Shown here: positions 24,691 to 36,239 of the stretch, one piece after another
How the letters are laid out: every line of letters starts with the position of its first letter
Position numbering within the stretch: position 1 is the first letter of the stretch
Assembly (NCBI GenBank): GCA_013054445.1
Contig: JAAMPI010000134.1
Location: 1-61,699, forward strand
Direction of reading: 5' to 3'
DNA length: 61,699 bases
Source: Cudoniella acicularis
Lineage: Eukaryota; Ascomycota; Leotiomycetes; Helotiales; Helotiaceae
Program-made: the position numbers and the translations under genes
The notes under the pieces: generated by a model
The model's database searches: none
What the model saw: only the letters and a program-made list of their open reading frames with translations
What the model was told of the DNA's origin: nothing

Positions 24691-25430
24691 CTGCGAAGAT
24701 ATGCAACTTTGCTGCATCTTCTAAAAACCCACTGGAAAAAGTCAGTGAGGTACAGTTACACGACAATGAAATTAGCCGGAAACACGTAAAAGCATGTCCC
24801 ACGCGCAGATCCATTATTCGACCTACACTATATTATGGCTAATATCTCAACGCAACGACGAGCTCTTAAGGAGCTATCTGCAGATACTGTTTGGGGGGAA
24901 TGAGTTGACTCCTAATATAAGAGGGAAGGTGGTAGGGATACACCTACCTAGATATAATATACCATATATTATAGGTCGCCTTAAACTGTCCCGTATAGTA
25001 GTACGATACTCTATCTCTCAAGGCGAATTGCGTAACCTTTTTAATAAACTAATTAGATTATATATAACTTTTAAATTAATAAAGTTATTAAGATTTTAAT
25101 CTAAAATTAAAAAACAGGGTGCGGGGTAAAAAGGTATACGGACTAATTTCTTTGTCCTAGTATTATACTAACTTCTCGTTAGTGACAAACATGTTGCGCT
25201 TAAGTTTCTGTGAGACGGTGAAAACAACGAACTCCGTAACCATGAATTTCTCCAAGCAAGCATACCAACGACGCCGACTACCTATACTATAAAAAGCTAA
25301 CAATACGTCCTCTCTATTTTAGATTCTTTCCAAGTCGTCAACCAGGTAGGCAAGCAAGGCCACTAATACACGGTCTTAGTTACCAACGCCCTACTCCATT
25401 TCTACAAGATAGAAGAAGAGTATAGATATC
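24691..25430. other. AT-rich degenerate DNA before the solo LTR
   Basis: It starts with the decayed 3' end of BTB-2 and becomes strongly AT-rich from 24900 to 25110. The open frame at 24794-25099 is a product of AT-rich composition. No gene is called. Confidence 0.4.
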
Positions 25431-25697
25431 TGTTGGAGGTAAAAATGTGTGTAGGCGGAAAAAGAGTCGACTGTTAGGTCGAGAGAGATTCAAGTATGTG
25501 GAATAATAATATGATTTTTGACTTAAAGACTTATCTATCTACAAAGGGGTGAGCAGACTATATATACTACAAGTGTAGTTACTAGAAGCTTCTATAGCTT
25601 ATAAATAAAAGCTTATAAATCAAAGAACAGCCTAGAATATTCTACTAAGGTTTAAACCTTAAGCTTAGAATAGTGCTTATTACCTAATAATGCAACA
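25431..25697. mobile_element. Solo LTR (copia-like) with 5-bp target duplication
   Basis: 267 bp starting TGTTGGAGGT and ending ATGCAACA, so the ends are the inverted pair TGTTG/CAACA. It is flanked on both sides by ATATC (25426-25430 and 25698-25702), a perfect 5-bp target-site duplication. No internal region or second LTR is seen, so it is a solo LTR left by recombination. TGTTG...CAACA ends are common in Ty1/copia elements. The class is inferred. Confidence 0.85.
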
Positions 25698-27321
25698 ATA
25701 TCATCTAAATTTCAAGGCACTACTTTGGCAATTAGTACAAGGCCTCGGATTTTTGCATTCTAAGGGAATGACTCATGGAGGTAAGCGTAACAGAGTTGTT
25801 AAAATCAAAATATACAAGAACTTACCTTAATAATATTTTAGATCTAACCTTAGGAAATGTCGCTTTGCGAATTCCTAATCACCAACGTGGTGTTAGCGCC
25901 TTCAATGCATGCAGTCAGCCTGAAATCGAAGCAGTCGTGCTAGACAACGATGATTTCATAGCCTGCTCGAACCTTCCTCGGTAATTGGAGTTAGATACTC
26001 GCTTTCCGAAATACGTTATGTCTGAAATCATGTGTGCGAACTCTCATGTAAGCAAAAAGGGCTATAAGTCCCATCCACTCTCCTCAGCAAAGTTACAGAT
26101 TATCGATTTAAGTAATGGTATGTGGTCCTCGTCTCAGTCTTCTGACTTTATCATGACAAGTTCTTACTAATCTTGTGTAGCGTACATTAAACCCCCAACC
26201 CCCAACAACTCATCTCGTTCACGCCTCGGAATGTGCAGCGAGTAAAATTGAGACCTTTAACATAACGAACCTTGGCGGATATTGTTAACAAAATGGTTTC
26301 ATTTAAAACTTCCTTTCACCATTCATAATGGCCAATTAGCCCGTTATTAGAGTCCATCGTTATTTTACTATTTTCAAGAGTTGCGGACGGCTGTATTTCT
26401 CAAAGCTGACAACGAAATGATTGAAGTGTTTCCCCCTCCTTGCTAGAAAGGAATATTCTCGTACAAAAGTGATGAAATTTGGGTTTGGTTTCTGCAGTTG
26501 AGGATTTTGCAAGGTTTCAAAGCTCAATTAAAACCCACCAATATCTAGACGCGTTCTCGCATAGAGAGAGGGACTCACAGGCGCCGAGAAATTTTAGAAA
26601 TTGGTCCGCATTTACTAGTGTAACGTACGCAAAACAATCGAGGAGGAGGAGGTACCGATGTGCGAAAAGGTAATCCGCAATTCAAACACAACACTTGATG
26701 AAAGGTGGAACTTGTGGGTAAATTTGCTTGCTGCGGACATTTCAATTTACATCTGACTCATGCTACTATGTGGCCATGTCAAAGCAAAATTTTTTGAAGC
26801 TTACATTGCACCGAAAGTTCCCATCAAAGCCCTTCTAAATCCTCAAGCGTACTTTATGCGACTTGGAATCTCCGTCTATCTCCACAACTAAAACTCTCAA
26901 CTAGTTCCAGATCCAGAAGCCTCATTCCAAAATTTTAGTCAAGCCTATCACTACATTTCACCAGTGATTTATCTTCCGAGGTCCGAGTATTTGCCCTGCA
27001 ATCTAACCCTTGATCATGGCAGTGAAAGTGACACCCCTCACAGTTTGAAGGGTGGCTGTCCTTGATAAACCCTCGGTCGAACGCGTACTATAACAAAGCT
27101 CCCAAATTCATGTGTACTAATTCGTGAAAGTTAACATCCTCCCTGTATAGTTCTCATACTTCCTAGAAACTCTCCGTACTGAGTTGAGGGTACGGCTTCG
27201 CTTCTTCATCGTCCAGTCCATCTATATCATACAAAATAGCTTGAAGTTTCCTGTCAGAGCCCTTTTGGCCCTCATATGTGGAGTCACCGATAGCCTCATG
27301 GAAAATTTTGGAAAAGAAATA
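25698..27321. other. Intergenic, no gene recognised
   Basis: Mixed-composition DNA with only short frames (25775-26170 and 26479-26673). Neither resembles a known family or the BTB copies. A poly-C stretch (acccccaacccccaac) is near 26191. Confidence 0.4.
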
Positions 27322-28149
27322 CTAAGCCACAACGGTAGCACAAAAACGGCGCATCCCTGAGTTGTTTCCTAGTTGATTTTCTAACAATGTAAAAATTAAG
27401 CCAGGAGAGACAGCCACTTCCATAAGCTTGAGCTGTGCAATCATTTTCTGCAATTGATCCATGACTTTGTCTTTCAGCTCGCTGTAGCATATTTTATCTG
27501 TGAAAAAGTAGAGTTGGTACAAATTTCGAAAATGGGTTTCTGTGGCCTCTTCTGGAACGGAAAAATAATATATGTATCCGACAAATAGCGAAAAGATCAT
27601 TGGACTCTCGTCTGGTAGTGACATAATGCTTTCTTCGCTTTTGCGAAAAACTCAGAGGAGTCATATAAAAGATCCTTATGAATGGTATAGCTTTTGCGTC
27701 CGGTACTCACGAAGATAGTAACCATCTCCTTTCCCAGTGCGCTATTGGTGTTATTTAGCCCACGTCATCTGCCAAATGGGTAAGTGAACTCACTCTCCAA
27801 AGTACTTTAAATCGGAGACATTAGTGCCATCATAACTTGTAAAAGTACTCTCAGCATTTGTCCTAGAGGCGTCGGACTTCGCAATGCTATTCTCGGAACT
27901 TACAACACTGCTCTTGGAAATCGAACATGATGATGCTCGGATCAAAACTATATGTTTGAAACCTTCAAACTTGCGAAAAGCTTTTACAAAAGTTGTGCGG
28001 TCAGCATGATTTCCTAAGGAGAAAGGTTGACCACAAACTTGTCTGCGAAGAACACATTGCAAGATAGTGGCATCTTTTTGGTTAAACTGTTGTTTAATTG
28101 CGCGAAAGTGAAGTAGGAGGCTAACAATCTGATATTCCCTTTTGTGCAT
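27322..28149 (-). pseudogene. BTB/POZ gene with frameshifting deletion (BTB-3)
   Basis: An upstream exon (28149 to about 27795) encodes about 118 residues ending SYDGTNVSDLKYFG and joins through a GTGAGT...TAG intron (27793-27735 region) to DALGKEMVTIFVSTGRKSYT, IHKDLLYDSSEFFAKA. The frame then breaks at ~27640 where other copies have about six more residues. It resumes in another frame as EESIMSLPDESPMIFSLFVG, then FTDKICYSELKDKVMDQ, ending at 27322. The intron before LG is at the family position. The 5' extension is longer than in other copies and has no known domain. An upstream open stretch at 28230-28340 (GICWECKIAK) may be a further exon, but I could not phase it. Confidence 0.65.
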
Positions 28150-29332
28150 TGCCCAGAGCGGAACATCAGGTGGAGATAATGTTGACAGGGTGGACGAGAA
28201 TAGAAGTTAACAAGCGTACCTCTGATTGTAGTCTTGGCAATTTTGCACTCCCAACAGATACCTTTTTCTCCGACTAGGTTGCCGATCAAGTTGGAAGATG
28301 ATACTGGTGCCTTAGATTTGGCTGTGGCGTGCTGAAATACAAGAAATTGACACTAGTTTTGATGGGAGAAGAGTGTTGATGAAGCATATGGAAGCGAAAT
28401 ACTGTTAAAGAGACCGGAGTGTGATGAAAGTGTGCCGCGTGCGATCAACGCACAAGAGAATTTGATGGGAACAAGGACGTGAAGTTAATGTCAGCTGGAT
28501 GGAGATGTGAAGCCTGTGGGTGGGATGGAAGAACAATTCTTGCTGAGCGGTGACTACAAGAGATGATGAATTGGGAGGAGGTGGAGAGGAATGTGGATGG
28601 GGTAATGAAGTTCTTGAGGAGATGAAAAGATGTCGCATAGCGATGCACGGGAGGCAGGAGCTTGTTAGCGCGCCTTCCTTCTTGGTCACGACCGCAGATG
28701 CAGGACAGAGCAGAAGTGTGAACTTACCCAAATCTTCTTCAGCGTTTGAAATAAACAATTCTTGATATTATACGGCAAAATATGCTTTGAAATGAGATTT
28801 CAGACCTTACTTAAGTTGGAAGACTCGTTAAGTATATTGTTTCACTTTTCGGTTGGGAAGACTCCATGTTGAGCTCTCCCAATCAGTAATCTTTGCTTTA
28901 GAAACATGCCGAGCCCATACTTTTGATTTTGGAAATGTGCGCGCTTAGATGAAGCCCTTCACAATGCAAGGGAAAATCATGATTACATAAAGGTGTGAAC
29001 CATTTCAACTCTTATTCTTTTGCGTCCACACATGATTTTCATCCTGCTTAACTATGATCTCTAACTTGTGCCACAGAGGTAGAATGCAAGAGCAAAAGAA
29101 GAGATCCCAATCCAAACGCTTGTTTCTATCCTGTATAACATCATCTGTATTCTTCGCTATCCATCAGTATCCCAATTGTGAATAATTGTGTCATATCTTG
29201 ACGGTTTAGACAGTTTCAGGTAGATTCTGAAAACGGAAGACCTTTCGGAATCCAGACCTTCTTCTTCGGAACTTCGGTTTTGTAACACTCTTCCCCCTTC
29301 ATATGTCGGTGATACTCGCAACCATAAGATGG
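28150..29332. other. Intergenic between BTB-3 and BTB-4
   Basis: It includes a possible 5' exon of BTB-3 at ~28230-28345, behind a TTTCTTGTATTTCAG acceptor-like site. The rest has no coding signal. The 3' end (29230-29332) carries the Cys/His tail of BTB-4 in a shifted frame (see findings). Confidence 0.4.
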
Positions 29333-30003
29333 CTAAACTCGAACCGAAAGCATTCCACCAAGCTTACACTTCCTCGAATGACGAAAATAGTCGAGGAAGA
29401 AGTCTTCGGCCTTATCAAACAGCTGGCGCAGACCCTTGATATCTTTGTCGCGAGGAACTCCCGTCTTGCCTTCGATGTCCAGGTGGTATACCCAATCTCT
29501 CAAGGAGTAAAGGCGGATCGGCGAGTCAGTGAAGGTGTTCTTGTAGATGTATTCCACCATGGGTGTTGAGATTTCAGCTGCCTTGAAGAAATGGCACAGC
29601 ATAGCAATCTGGTCCATAGTCTTGTTTGCAAGGACCTCGAGGCACAACTTCTCCGCGAAAACATACAACTTGACGAGATTCTCTAAGTGCGCTTGTGCAG
29701 TAACGCACGGAATGACGCCCTTGTAAAGCCAATCAACGAATAGAGAAAAGGCCTCGGGGCTTTCCTCTGGGAGTCCCATGACGCCATCACGCTCAACGAA
29801 AGCACTGGTGAAAGCCTTGGAGAAGAACACGGCGGTGTGGCAAATGAGGTCCTTGTGGACGACAAACTTTGTGCGGCTTCTGCCTACGATAATTGTGACC
29901 ATCTGTGTGCCGATATTGCTACGCCAATTTGTGAGCACAATTCGAGGAAAAGAGTGGAGAAACTTACTCGCCTAAGAGTGTCGGGGGAGCATGGTTTGCC
30001 ATT
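29333..30003 (-). CDS. BTB/POZ domain protein (BTB-4)
   Basis: The ATG at 30003 gives MANHAPPTLLGD. A GTAAGT...GTAG intron follows, then NIGTQMVTIIVGRSRTKFVV and HKDLICHTAVFFSKAF, a standard BTB beta1-alpha2. LPEESPEAFSLFVDWLYKG, then FAEKLCLEVLANKTMDQ, complete the BTB fold and start the following helices. BTB domains mediate dimerisation and often bind CUL3. What this lineage-specific copy does is unknown. About 205 aa to the stop at 29333. The family's C-terminal Cys/His block (GCEYHRHMKGEECYK) lies just downstream (~29320-29260) in another frame, so the annotated end may be a missed splice or a recent frameshift. It is one of the best-preserved copies. Confidence 0.75.
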
Positions 30004-30764
30004 TTGAAGGTGGAATGCCAAAGCCCCGTCTTGCAGATTCTAATTTTGAGTAAACGCGAAGTTGACCTCGAGGCGATATTATACTCGGCTCCTCCGCGGC
30101 TCCGAGTTTTAGCAGCTTCTCGTAGAATTGTGGGGAGGAAATGGGGCTGTGTTGAACCTTGGGATGGTTGTGGCTAGAAAATGTGAAAAGACTAAGCGAG
30201 GTTTTTGTTCAAGAGAGCGTCAGACGAGCCTCGGGGTTCACTTGAGCGGGGACTGCGAGGTGGCCAATGGCGAAAGCGCATTCTTGCTCCTGAAATTGAA
30301 TTTTTTTCTCGCTCTCAGAATGGTGTGATGTGCTATCTCAAAGTACTTCAGTCGAAGAGATAATGCAGTACTGGGTTTTTGCTTACTAGAGGAAATAGTG
30401 AATAATTAAGCATTTGAAGACAATGTACAATAATATGTGTTATGCAAGGGGCAAAATGGAAGACTTCGTGAGAGTGATGATAAAAGAAGAATTTCAAGAG
30501 CGAGGAGAGCAGGAAGAACTGGTCTTAAATGTAGCTGGTGCTTTCCCGTTTGTGGGAAGGACTCTCATGAAGATATGTTATTACACAAGAAAAGAGGAAG
30601 TTTTATTACGATCGAGCAGAAACAATAGCAAAAGAGAAGTAATCACATGAGGAAGAGTTCTTGCAGTATTGTTTTGACAAGGTTTTGAAATACTGGATCA
30701 ACTATCCTCGATACAGAAACAGAATTCCAAGTATCCCGAGCGTGATTATTTTCCCCGACAGTCC
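30004..30764. other. Intergenic between BTB-4 and BTB-5
   Basis: Promoter of BTB-4 and 3' side of BTB-5. The frames at 30128-30650 resemble nothing known. Confidence 0.4.
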
Positions 30765-31668
30765 CTATTTACTTTCCTTAACTTTGGTTTCGCACCGGTC
30801 TCCATCCCCAATATGAACATGATAGTAACATGGGTCATCCAATCTCCTGTTAGCAGGATCCCAAGGGCTATTAACAACAATCTTCTTTGCTGGCTTGCTA
30901 AGAGTAGAAATCAATTGCTCGCTGACAGAAAATCGTTGAAGATGAGAGAAGATATCTTGGAACAGCCCCTCATTGTCGTGACAAAGAGTCCAAATCTTCT
31001 TCAGGCTTTTTCGGCTGATAATGCAATCTTGTGGAGATCCTTTTGGCACCTTTGACAAAGTCCAGTGATTGTACACCATCATTTCTGCAATCAACGTCCG
31101 CAAAGGCGATCCAGGTTGAGCTTTGCAATACACATCCTTCGCAAATTCCTCGGCTCCAGGTTGATCTGTTGGTAGTTGTTGAAGTAGATCTTGTATCCTG
31201 TCGGCAGTCTTGTTGGCAAGGTCTCTCAAGCAGAGTCTCTCAGCGAAGAGATAGAGATTGAAGAGTGTGAAGAGGTCTCCTGAAGCGCTCCGCTCCGGAA
31301 CAGTGGAACGGTACAGATAGTCGACAAATAGAGAAATGACAGTCGGATCGTCGGTTGGGTAGTGGAGATGTGACTTGATACCTGGCACGTCTTCCTTCTT
31401 GACTAGATCTTTGGCGAAGAGGTCGGAAGCATCGCATAGGATTGACTTGTGAACTGCGAACTCTTTCCGCTTGGGACCGACGACGAGGGTGATTATGTCC
31501 GTGCCAAGGCGACTGCGATGAATTTGTCAGCTACACGGCAACAGCGGAGGAAGTTTCGATGGGATTTGTGAGCAAGGAGAGGATATGAAGACTCTCGCTG
31601 TGTCTCACACGACGAGAGAATCAAGCCTGCAAAAAGATCCCGACTTACTCTCCCAGAGGTGCCGCCAT
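30765..31668 (-). CDS. BTB/POZ domain protein with C-terminal Cys/His tail (BTB-5)
   Basis: Two exons. MAAPLGE starts at 31668, then a GTAAGT...GCAG intron (~31648-31515), then RLGTDIITLVVGPKRKEFAV and HKSILCDASDLFAKDL. It runs without interruption to 30765. BTB core to ~residue 110 (FVDYLYRSTVPE, FAERLCLRDLANKTADRI), then a helical region (GSPLRTLIAEMMVYNHW) and the tail DPCYYHVHIGDGDRCETKVK, which fits C-x2-H-x-H-x6-C. It is divergent from BTB-6 with 276 bp between starts, so the pair may share control. No nonsense change, a good donor and a good acceptor: likely functional. Role unknown; BTB dimerisation plus metal binding by the tail is an inference. Confidence 0.82.
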
Positions 31669-31944
31669 TCTGCCCCCCTTGATGAGCCACTCGCTAGAGG
31701 AGGAACTCTCGCAGTGGCATGTCTAGGTGGTGGAATCTTCTGGTTGCCGGTCAAGACTCAAGAAAATATATCACGTGGCTCAGCATATCAACAAGGCGCG
31801 TCTCCAAGCGAATTCAGTTTTGAATCTAACCAACACTGATCCCAAAACATCCCGCGACTCAGGTCTGACCACTACAACTCCTCATCTATCTCACTTTCAG
31901 TTCGCTCAATTCAATCAAACACATCATCCAAGGTTTGAGAGATC
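31669..31944. promoter_or_regulatory. Divergent promoter between BTB-5 and BTB-6
   Basis: 276 bp between two opposing start codons of paralogous genes. No specific motif is claimed. The divergent arrangement of two intact copies amid decayed ones suggests shared selection or control. Confidence 0.4.
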
Positions 31945-32929
31945 ATGTCGGTGGTACGTATTTTCTCTGCCGCAGCCATATCTCAAGTTTTCTGACATCG
32001 ACAGGTTGATCGAGTCAAGAAGGAGCCTGAGGAAGACAATGGTATCAACGGCATCACCAATGGCACCACTGCGTTGACTCTCCGTCGGGAGGAAAATGTT
32101 CCACTTTTGGGCGAGTAAGTTGCTCGATGCTCCTTCATGTCTTCACCGTTCAATTGTTGGCTCTAACCCTAGCAGGAACCTGGGTATCAAAATCACTCCG
32201 TTCATGGTCGGCCCGCGACGTGAGGTTTTCATCGTTCATAAGAATCTCCTGACCAAGGTTGGACCAAATCTTCTGCGAATGTCAGACCAAGTCCCAGCTG
32301 GAAAATCAATCGCGATGGAAGCCGAAACCATTGGTAGTTTTAACCTTCTCCTCGAGTTCTTGTACAAGGACAAGATACCTTCGGTCACTGCTACTATGGA
32401 TGGAACCACACAAGGAACACGCCTCCGTGATCTCTGCCAACTATACGCGTTTGCAGCCAAGTATGGCTTGGACATGAACTTCCGCAACAAGATCATGGAT
32501 ACTATCCAGGATGGTTTTCTTGTCCTTGGCAGACTCCCCGATGTTCCGCTCACCAATGCCATCTACGCACACACTGCTCCTGGTTCCCAAATTCGAAAAT
32601 TCTGTGCTGCTAGTCTGGTGGCTCATCTTCGTTCCCAAGATTATGTCGAAGACAACAGACTTGTCGAGTTTATTCATGCTAACGAGGACGCCATGTACGA
32701 CTTTCTGGATGCCGTTAAGCACTTTGTTCCAGGCCAGGATCCGCGCATCCGCGATTGCAAAGGTTATCCTACATGCGTTGAGTGTGCCGATAGGCCTGAT
32801 CGCCTTGAGGGCAAAAAGGGATATTGGCCATGTGCGTTCCACACCCACGACGAGAACAGGAACGGCGCTGGACCAAACGGAGCAGACGGAGAGATTCCAG
32901 CTGACTCCTGCCACTTGTGGATGGATTGA
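31945..32929 (+). CDS. BTB/POZ domain protein with extended Cys/His tail (BTB-6)
   Basis: Three exons. ATG at 31945 (MSV), then a GTACGT intron, then VDRVKKEPEEDNGINGITNG and REENVPLLGE, then a GTAAGT...GCAG intron, then NLGIKITPFMVGPRREVFIV and HKNLLTKVGPNLLRM. The frame is intact to 32929 (about 310 aa). The BTB core is diverged (LLEFLYKDKIP, FAAKYGLDMNFRNKIMD), then PGSQIRKFCAASLVAHL. The tail holds YPTCVECADRP and PCAFHTHDENRNG..DSCHLW, the family C-x2-H-x-H..C with a longer insert plus an extra C-x2-C. It also has a longer acidic N-terminus than the others, so it may have gained a distinct role. Divergent from BTB-5. Confidence 0.82.
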
Positions 32930-33644
32930 GCTCCTGATAAATTCGATTCTAAAACAGACGGAAAATCCTTGCAGCTATTGGTTCTGATATGTCACAGTTT
33001 TTCGACTTGGTCTGGAGATATTCTGCTCCTGGATGAAAGTGACTGTAAGATTAGGAATGGAATGATTGGTGATACGTTAAGGCTGTTTTCTGCTGCAGAA
33101 ATTTCGAGCAGCTTCTACGAGGATGTTCACGAGATTGAGGAGAGGGGCTTGTAATTAGGGATCCTTGAAATACAAAACTTCCAAACTTTGAAAAATGCCT
33201 TCCAAAGTCTGGCTTCCAGCAGTAAAGTATCCTTCCAGTCAATGTAAATCAGATGCATCCTTTACCCCTCAAGGCCAGTGGCACTAAATTCCTCTTGAAC
33301 TTACCGAGATAGAATCAGGAATACTTCCACAGAAAGCGACCAAGTCCTTGAAAAGTCCAAAATTTCAAAAACATTCTACTATAACAAACAGGCAAGTTGA
33401 TGTTGAAGTTGTGGTAGTAAAAAAAAGGTGAAATACCTGCGCTAACCTCCGGAGGTCGCTGATTTCAACCCCCTACTTCCTCAAGTCGCAAACCTCCAAA
33501 GTCCACCACAACACATGATTGAGAACGGCCATACCGTCGAGAATATATCAAGAATCGCCTTGATCTGTGACACTCTTTGAACATCAAGCCAGAACACTCG
33601 AACTTCAGACACCGCTCCAGCTTCGGCGGACGTCGGTCGCAACG
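32930..33644. other. Intergenic between BTB-6 and BTB-7
   Basis: No gene recognised. 33420-33430 has a short A run, and the last 100 bp are the presumed promoter of BTB-7. Confidence 0.4.
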
Positions 33645-34425
33645 ATGGCAGAAATATCGACGTTCAAGTTCGACATTGAGTAAGTACCCCCAATGTTCGT
33701 TTTATTCCTGAGTTCCTCCATGCTGAACAATGGTAGTACCTTGGGAACGGATCTAGTTACTATTCATGTGAGACCAAAACGCAAAGGATTCGCGATTCAC
33801 AAAAAGCTTCCCTGCTCCCGCTCTACCTACTTTTCTAAAGTCATCGAAAGTGGCTCCAAAGAGGATTCTGAAGGCGCTATCTATCTCCAGAAAGACAGCC
33901 CTTTAGCATTCGAGCAATTTGTGAACTGGCTCTACAGCGGAAATCTGCCTACTTTCGCGGGAAAAGAGGTCTCCACTAGTTGTGAGCAGCTGTACAATCT
34001 GTTCTTCTTTGCGGAAAAGATCGGCATGAATAATTTGTGCAATCGACTATTGGATCGACTCCGGTTCCTTGAAAAAAAAAAGCGAAAACAATGCAAACGG
34101 CGTCTTCTATCGAAACCATATATTCGAACACATCTCAAAGCAGCAAGCTCAGAATTTACGCGACGCTTTGTATCATAAAGCAGGTTTCGAAATACAAAAA
34201 AAGTACTTCCCTTCTTGAGAGCTCACAAACACAACTCAGCTGTGGCTTACAGACGCGAATCGAATATGCCAAGCAAAATCCAGAATTTGCCTGGAACTAT
34301 GTTTCCCTTCAATCTAAATATGCTCGGCGCGATGATGATTAAGTCCCCATGGCTGATCCTAGGTAAATCTGCTATTACGATCAATGTTTCTTTCATAAGC
34401 AGGAGAAGGACGAGAAATGCTACCT
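33645..34425 (+). pseudogene. BTB/POZ gene with frameshift in an A10 run (BTB-7)
   Basis: MAEISTFKFDIE starts at 33645. The intron GTAAGT...GTAG precedes TLGTDLVTIHVRPKRKGFAI and HKKLPCSRSTYFSKVI. The BTB core is good to AEKIGMNNLCNRLLDRLRFLEK. A run of ten A at 34072-34081 then shifts the frame. In the frame one base away the family sequence goes on: TASSIETIYSNTSQSSKLRI, then PEFAWNYVSLQSKYARRDDD. A further-shifted CFFHKQEKDEKCY near 34385-34423 matches the C-terminal tail, with the second His replaced by Gln. A sequencing error in the homopolymer would repair the first break but not the second, so this is probably a pseudogene. Confidence 0.72.
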
Positions 34426-35081
34426 TTAAAAGAACGACTAAAGCAACGAACGAAGGGAAAGAAGCAAGCCAGTGGCTTAAAATTGCTGGCTGCTGTACTC
34501 ACCGTTCGTACAAGACATGGGATACCAAATTTCAGCATAGCTTGGACGGCATATTAACGACGGAACTGCAAAGCTCAGGCAGTGTAGCGAAATAGTAGAA
34601 TTGCGACGGGTCAGGCAGGATAGCGAAATGGATAAAACACTTCAACACTCCAAAATATCTCTGCTGCTGTGAAACTTTATTGGGATGTAAGAGAATTCGA
34701 ATCTATCGTCTTATGCCAACTGAGTACGAGCTCTTTTGAATTTGTGGCTATTCAACACTTTTCAAGTGATTTGTGTCGCTTCGGAGTTCATCGTCGCGGT
34801 CTAAGAGTTACCCTGTAAGTGTGAATCACCCACTTATCTCCGTGGCCAAACACAGTCAAATCGCCACATGCTTTTTATCTTTGGCATGATTCCCAACTAC
34901 CTGCTCTGAATTAGATTAAGCTGGAGTGGGCTTAATATTCATGGGAAACTACTTTCGAAACTGACAAATACAAACAGTAGACCTTTCAGCAACGAGCAGA
35001 AGAACAAGTCTTCATCCTCTCAAGACTCAACGAAGCAGCAAAACGACTTAAGTACTCTTTCGACTTTTACAACTACCAATC
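34426..35081. other. Intergenic between BTB-7 and BTB-8
   Basis: Nothing recognised apart from decayed DNA following BTB-7 and the presumed promoter of BTB-8. A short open frame at 34215-34595 is a shadow. Confidence 0.4.
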
Positions 35082-35931
35082 ATGAGCGCTATTTATTCTC
35101 CAGGACGAGCATCCCTCTCTTCAGAGTTGGTTCTCTTCCTTTTTCATTGGGAAAGCTAATCAAAAGAATTCGTACAGGGCATTGGGCACCGAAATCATCA
35201 CTATCCTAGTCGGACCTAATGAAAAGGCATTATAGATACACAAGAAGTTCCTCTGCAACCGATCAAACTACTTCGCCGGAGCATTCAACAGCACCTTCCA
35301 AGAAAGCCTCGAAGGCGTAATTCGCATGCCCGAAGACGACGAAAAAGCCTTCGATTACTTGGCTGACTGGTTCTATCGCAACGAACTCCCTTCCATACCT
35401 AATGAGCAATATCCAGCCACCTACGGCGGCTCTCTCGCTTACTTTAGAGACCTAAAGTCTCTCTTCTACCTATGCGAAAAGCTCTGCATCAACGAAGTCT
35501 GCAACAAACTACTGGATAACTTCATGGACTACCAAGCGGCATTTGAACAATTCCCAAATTGCGAGACAATGGAAGAAGTTTACGAGAATACAGGTCCAAG
35601 CTGAAGGTTACGAACATACTGCGTTTTGAAATGGGTGCAGGTATCTCAGTCTATGCATAATAAATTGGACAGGATGGAGGAGTTCGCAGATACGGCGACG
35701 GAGATTCCGGATCTAGCGAAAGACTACATCATGTTATCAAGTACATGTGGCCAGCTTTTGTGGAGTGAACCGTGCAACGCTTTTGCGGATAATATAAGGG
35801 GATGGTTGGGCGCGTGCTACTTACATACCCATTTAAGGGGGGAATCCTGCCACTCGTCGATTTTCATCCACAGGATTCAACGCAGATGGATACCGAATAG
35901 ACGTCAAAGCCGTCCAAACTATGAAACCTAA
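35082..35931 (+). pseudogene. BTB/POZ gene with two in-frame stops (BTB-8)
   Basis: Exon 1 is MSAIYSPGRASLSSE (ATG at 35082), then an intron with a weak donor (GTTGGT) ending GTACAG. Exon 2 reads ALGTEIITILVGPNEKAL, stop (TAG, 35233-35235), IHKKFLCNRSNYFAGAF, MPEDDEKAFDYLADWFYRNE, CEKLCINEVCNKLLDNF, then NTGPS, stop (TGA, 35602-35604), RLRTYCVLKWVQVSQ, and the tail GACYLHTHLRGESCHSS, a perfect C-x2-H-x-H-x5-C. Everything between the stops stays in frame, so the stops are point changes and decay is recent. TAG could come from CAG and TGA from CGA, both C-to-T as in RIP. Confidence 0.8.
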
Positions 35932-36239
35932 GGTGCTTTATTATGAGGATTTTGGTGGTCAGGTCAAGTCAAGTCAGTAACACATACAATAGAATTTGTC
36001 GTCTTGAAGCTTAGCGCTTCCTAACTCATAACTATTTTGCTTCGCAAGCTTCCCACATGTTCAATACTGCAAATGGGTGACTTGAAAACATATAATTAAG
36101 GCTCATTTTGCGCTATGCATAAAGCGATTCAATCGCTCTTAGCCCAAAGCTTTGGCTTAACAGCCTACCTTCAATTGGGCCAAAGAAAAGTCAATAGTAG
36201 ATTGTTGTATTGCAGTATCGAAGCTGTTGCTAAGTGCAA

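Noticed and set aside
24794..25099. Open frame of 101 codons in AT-rich DNA
   Set aside because: Composition-driven, no family features. It looks like RIP-degraded DNA.
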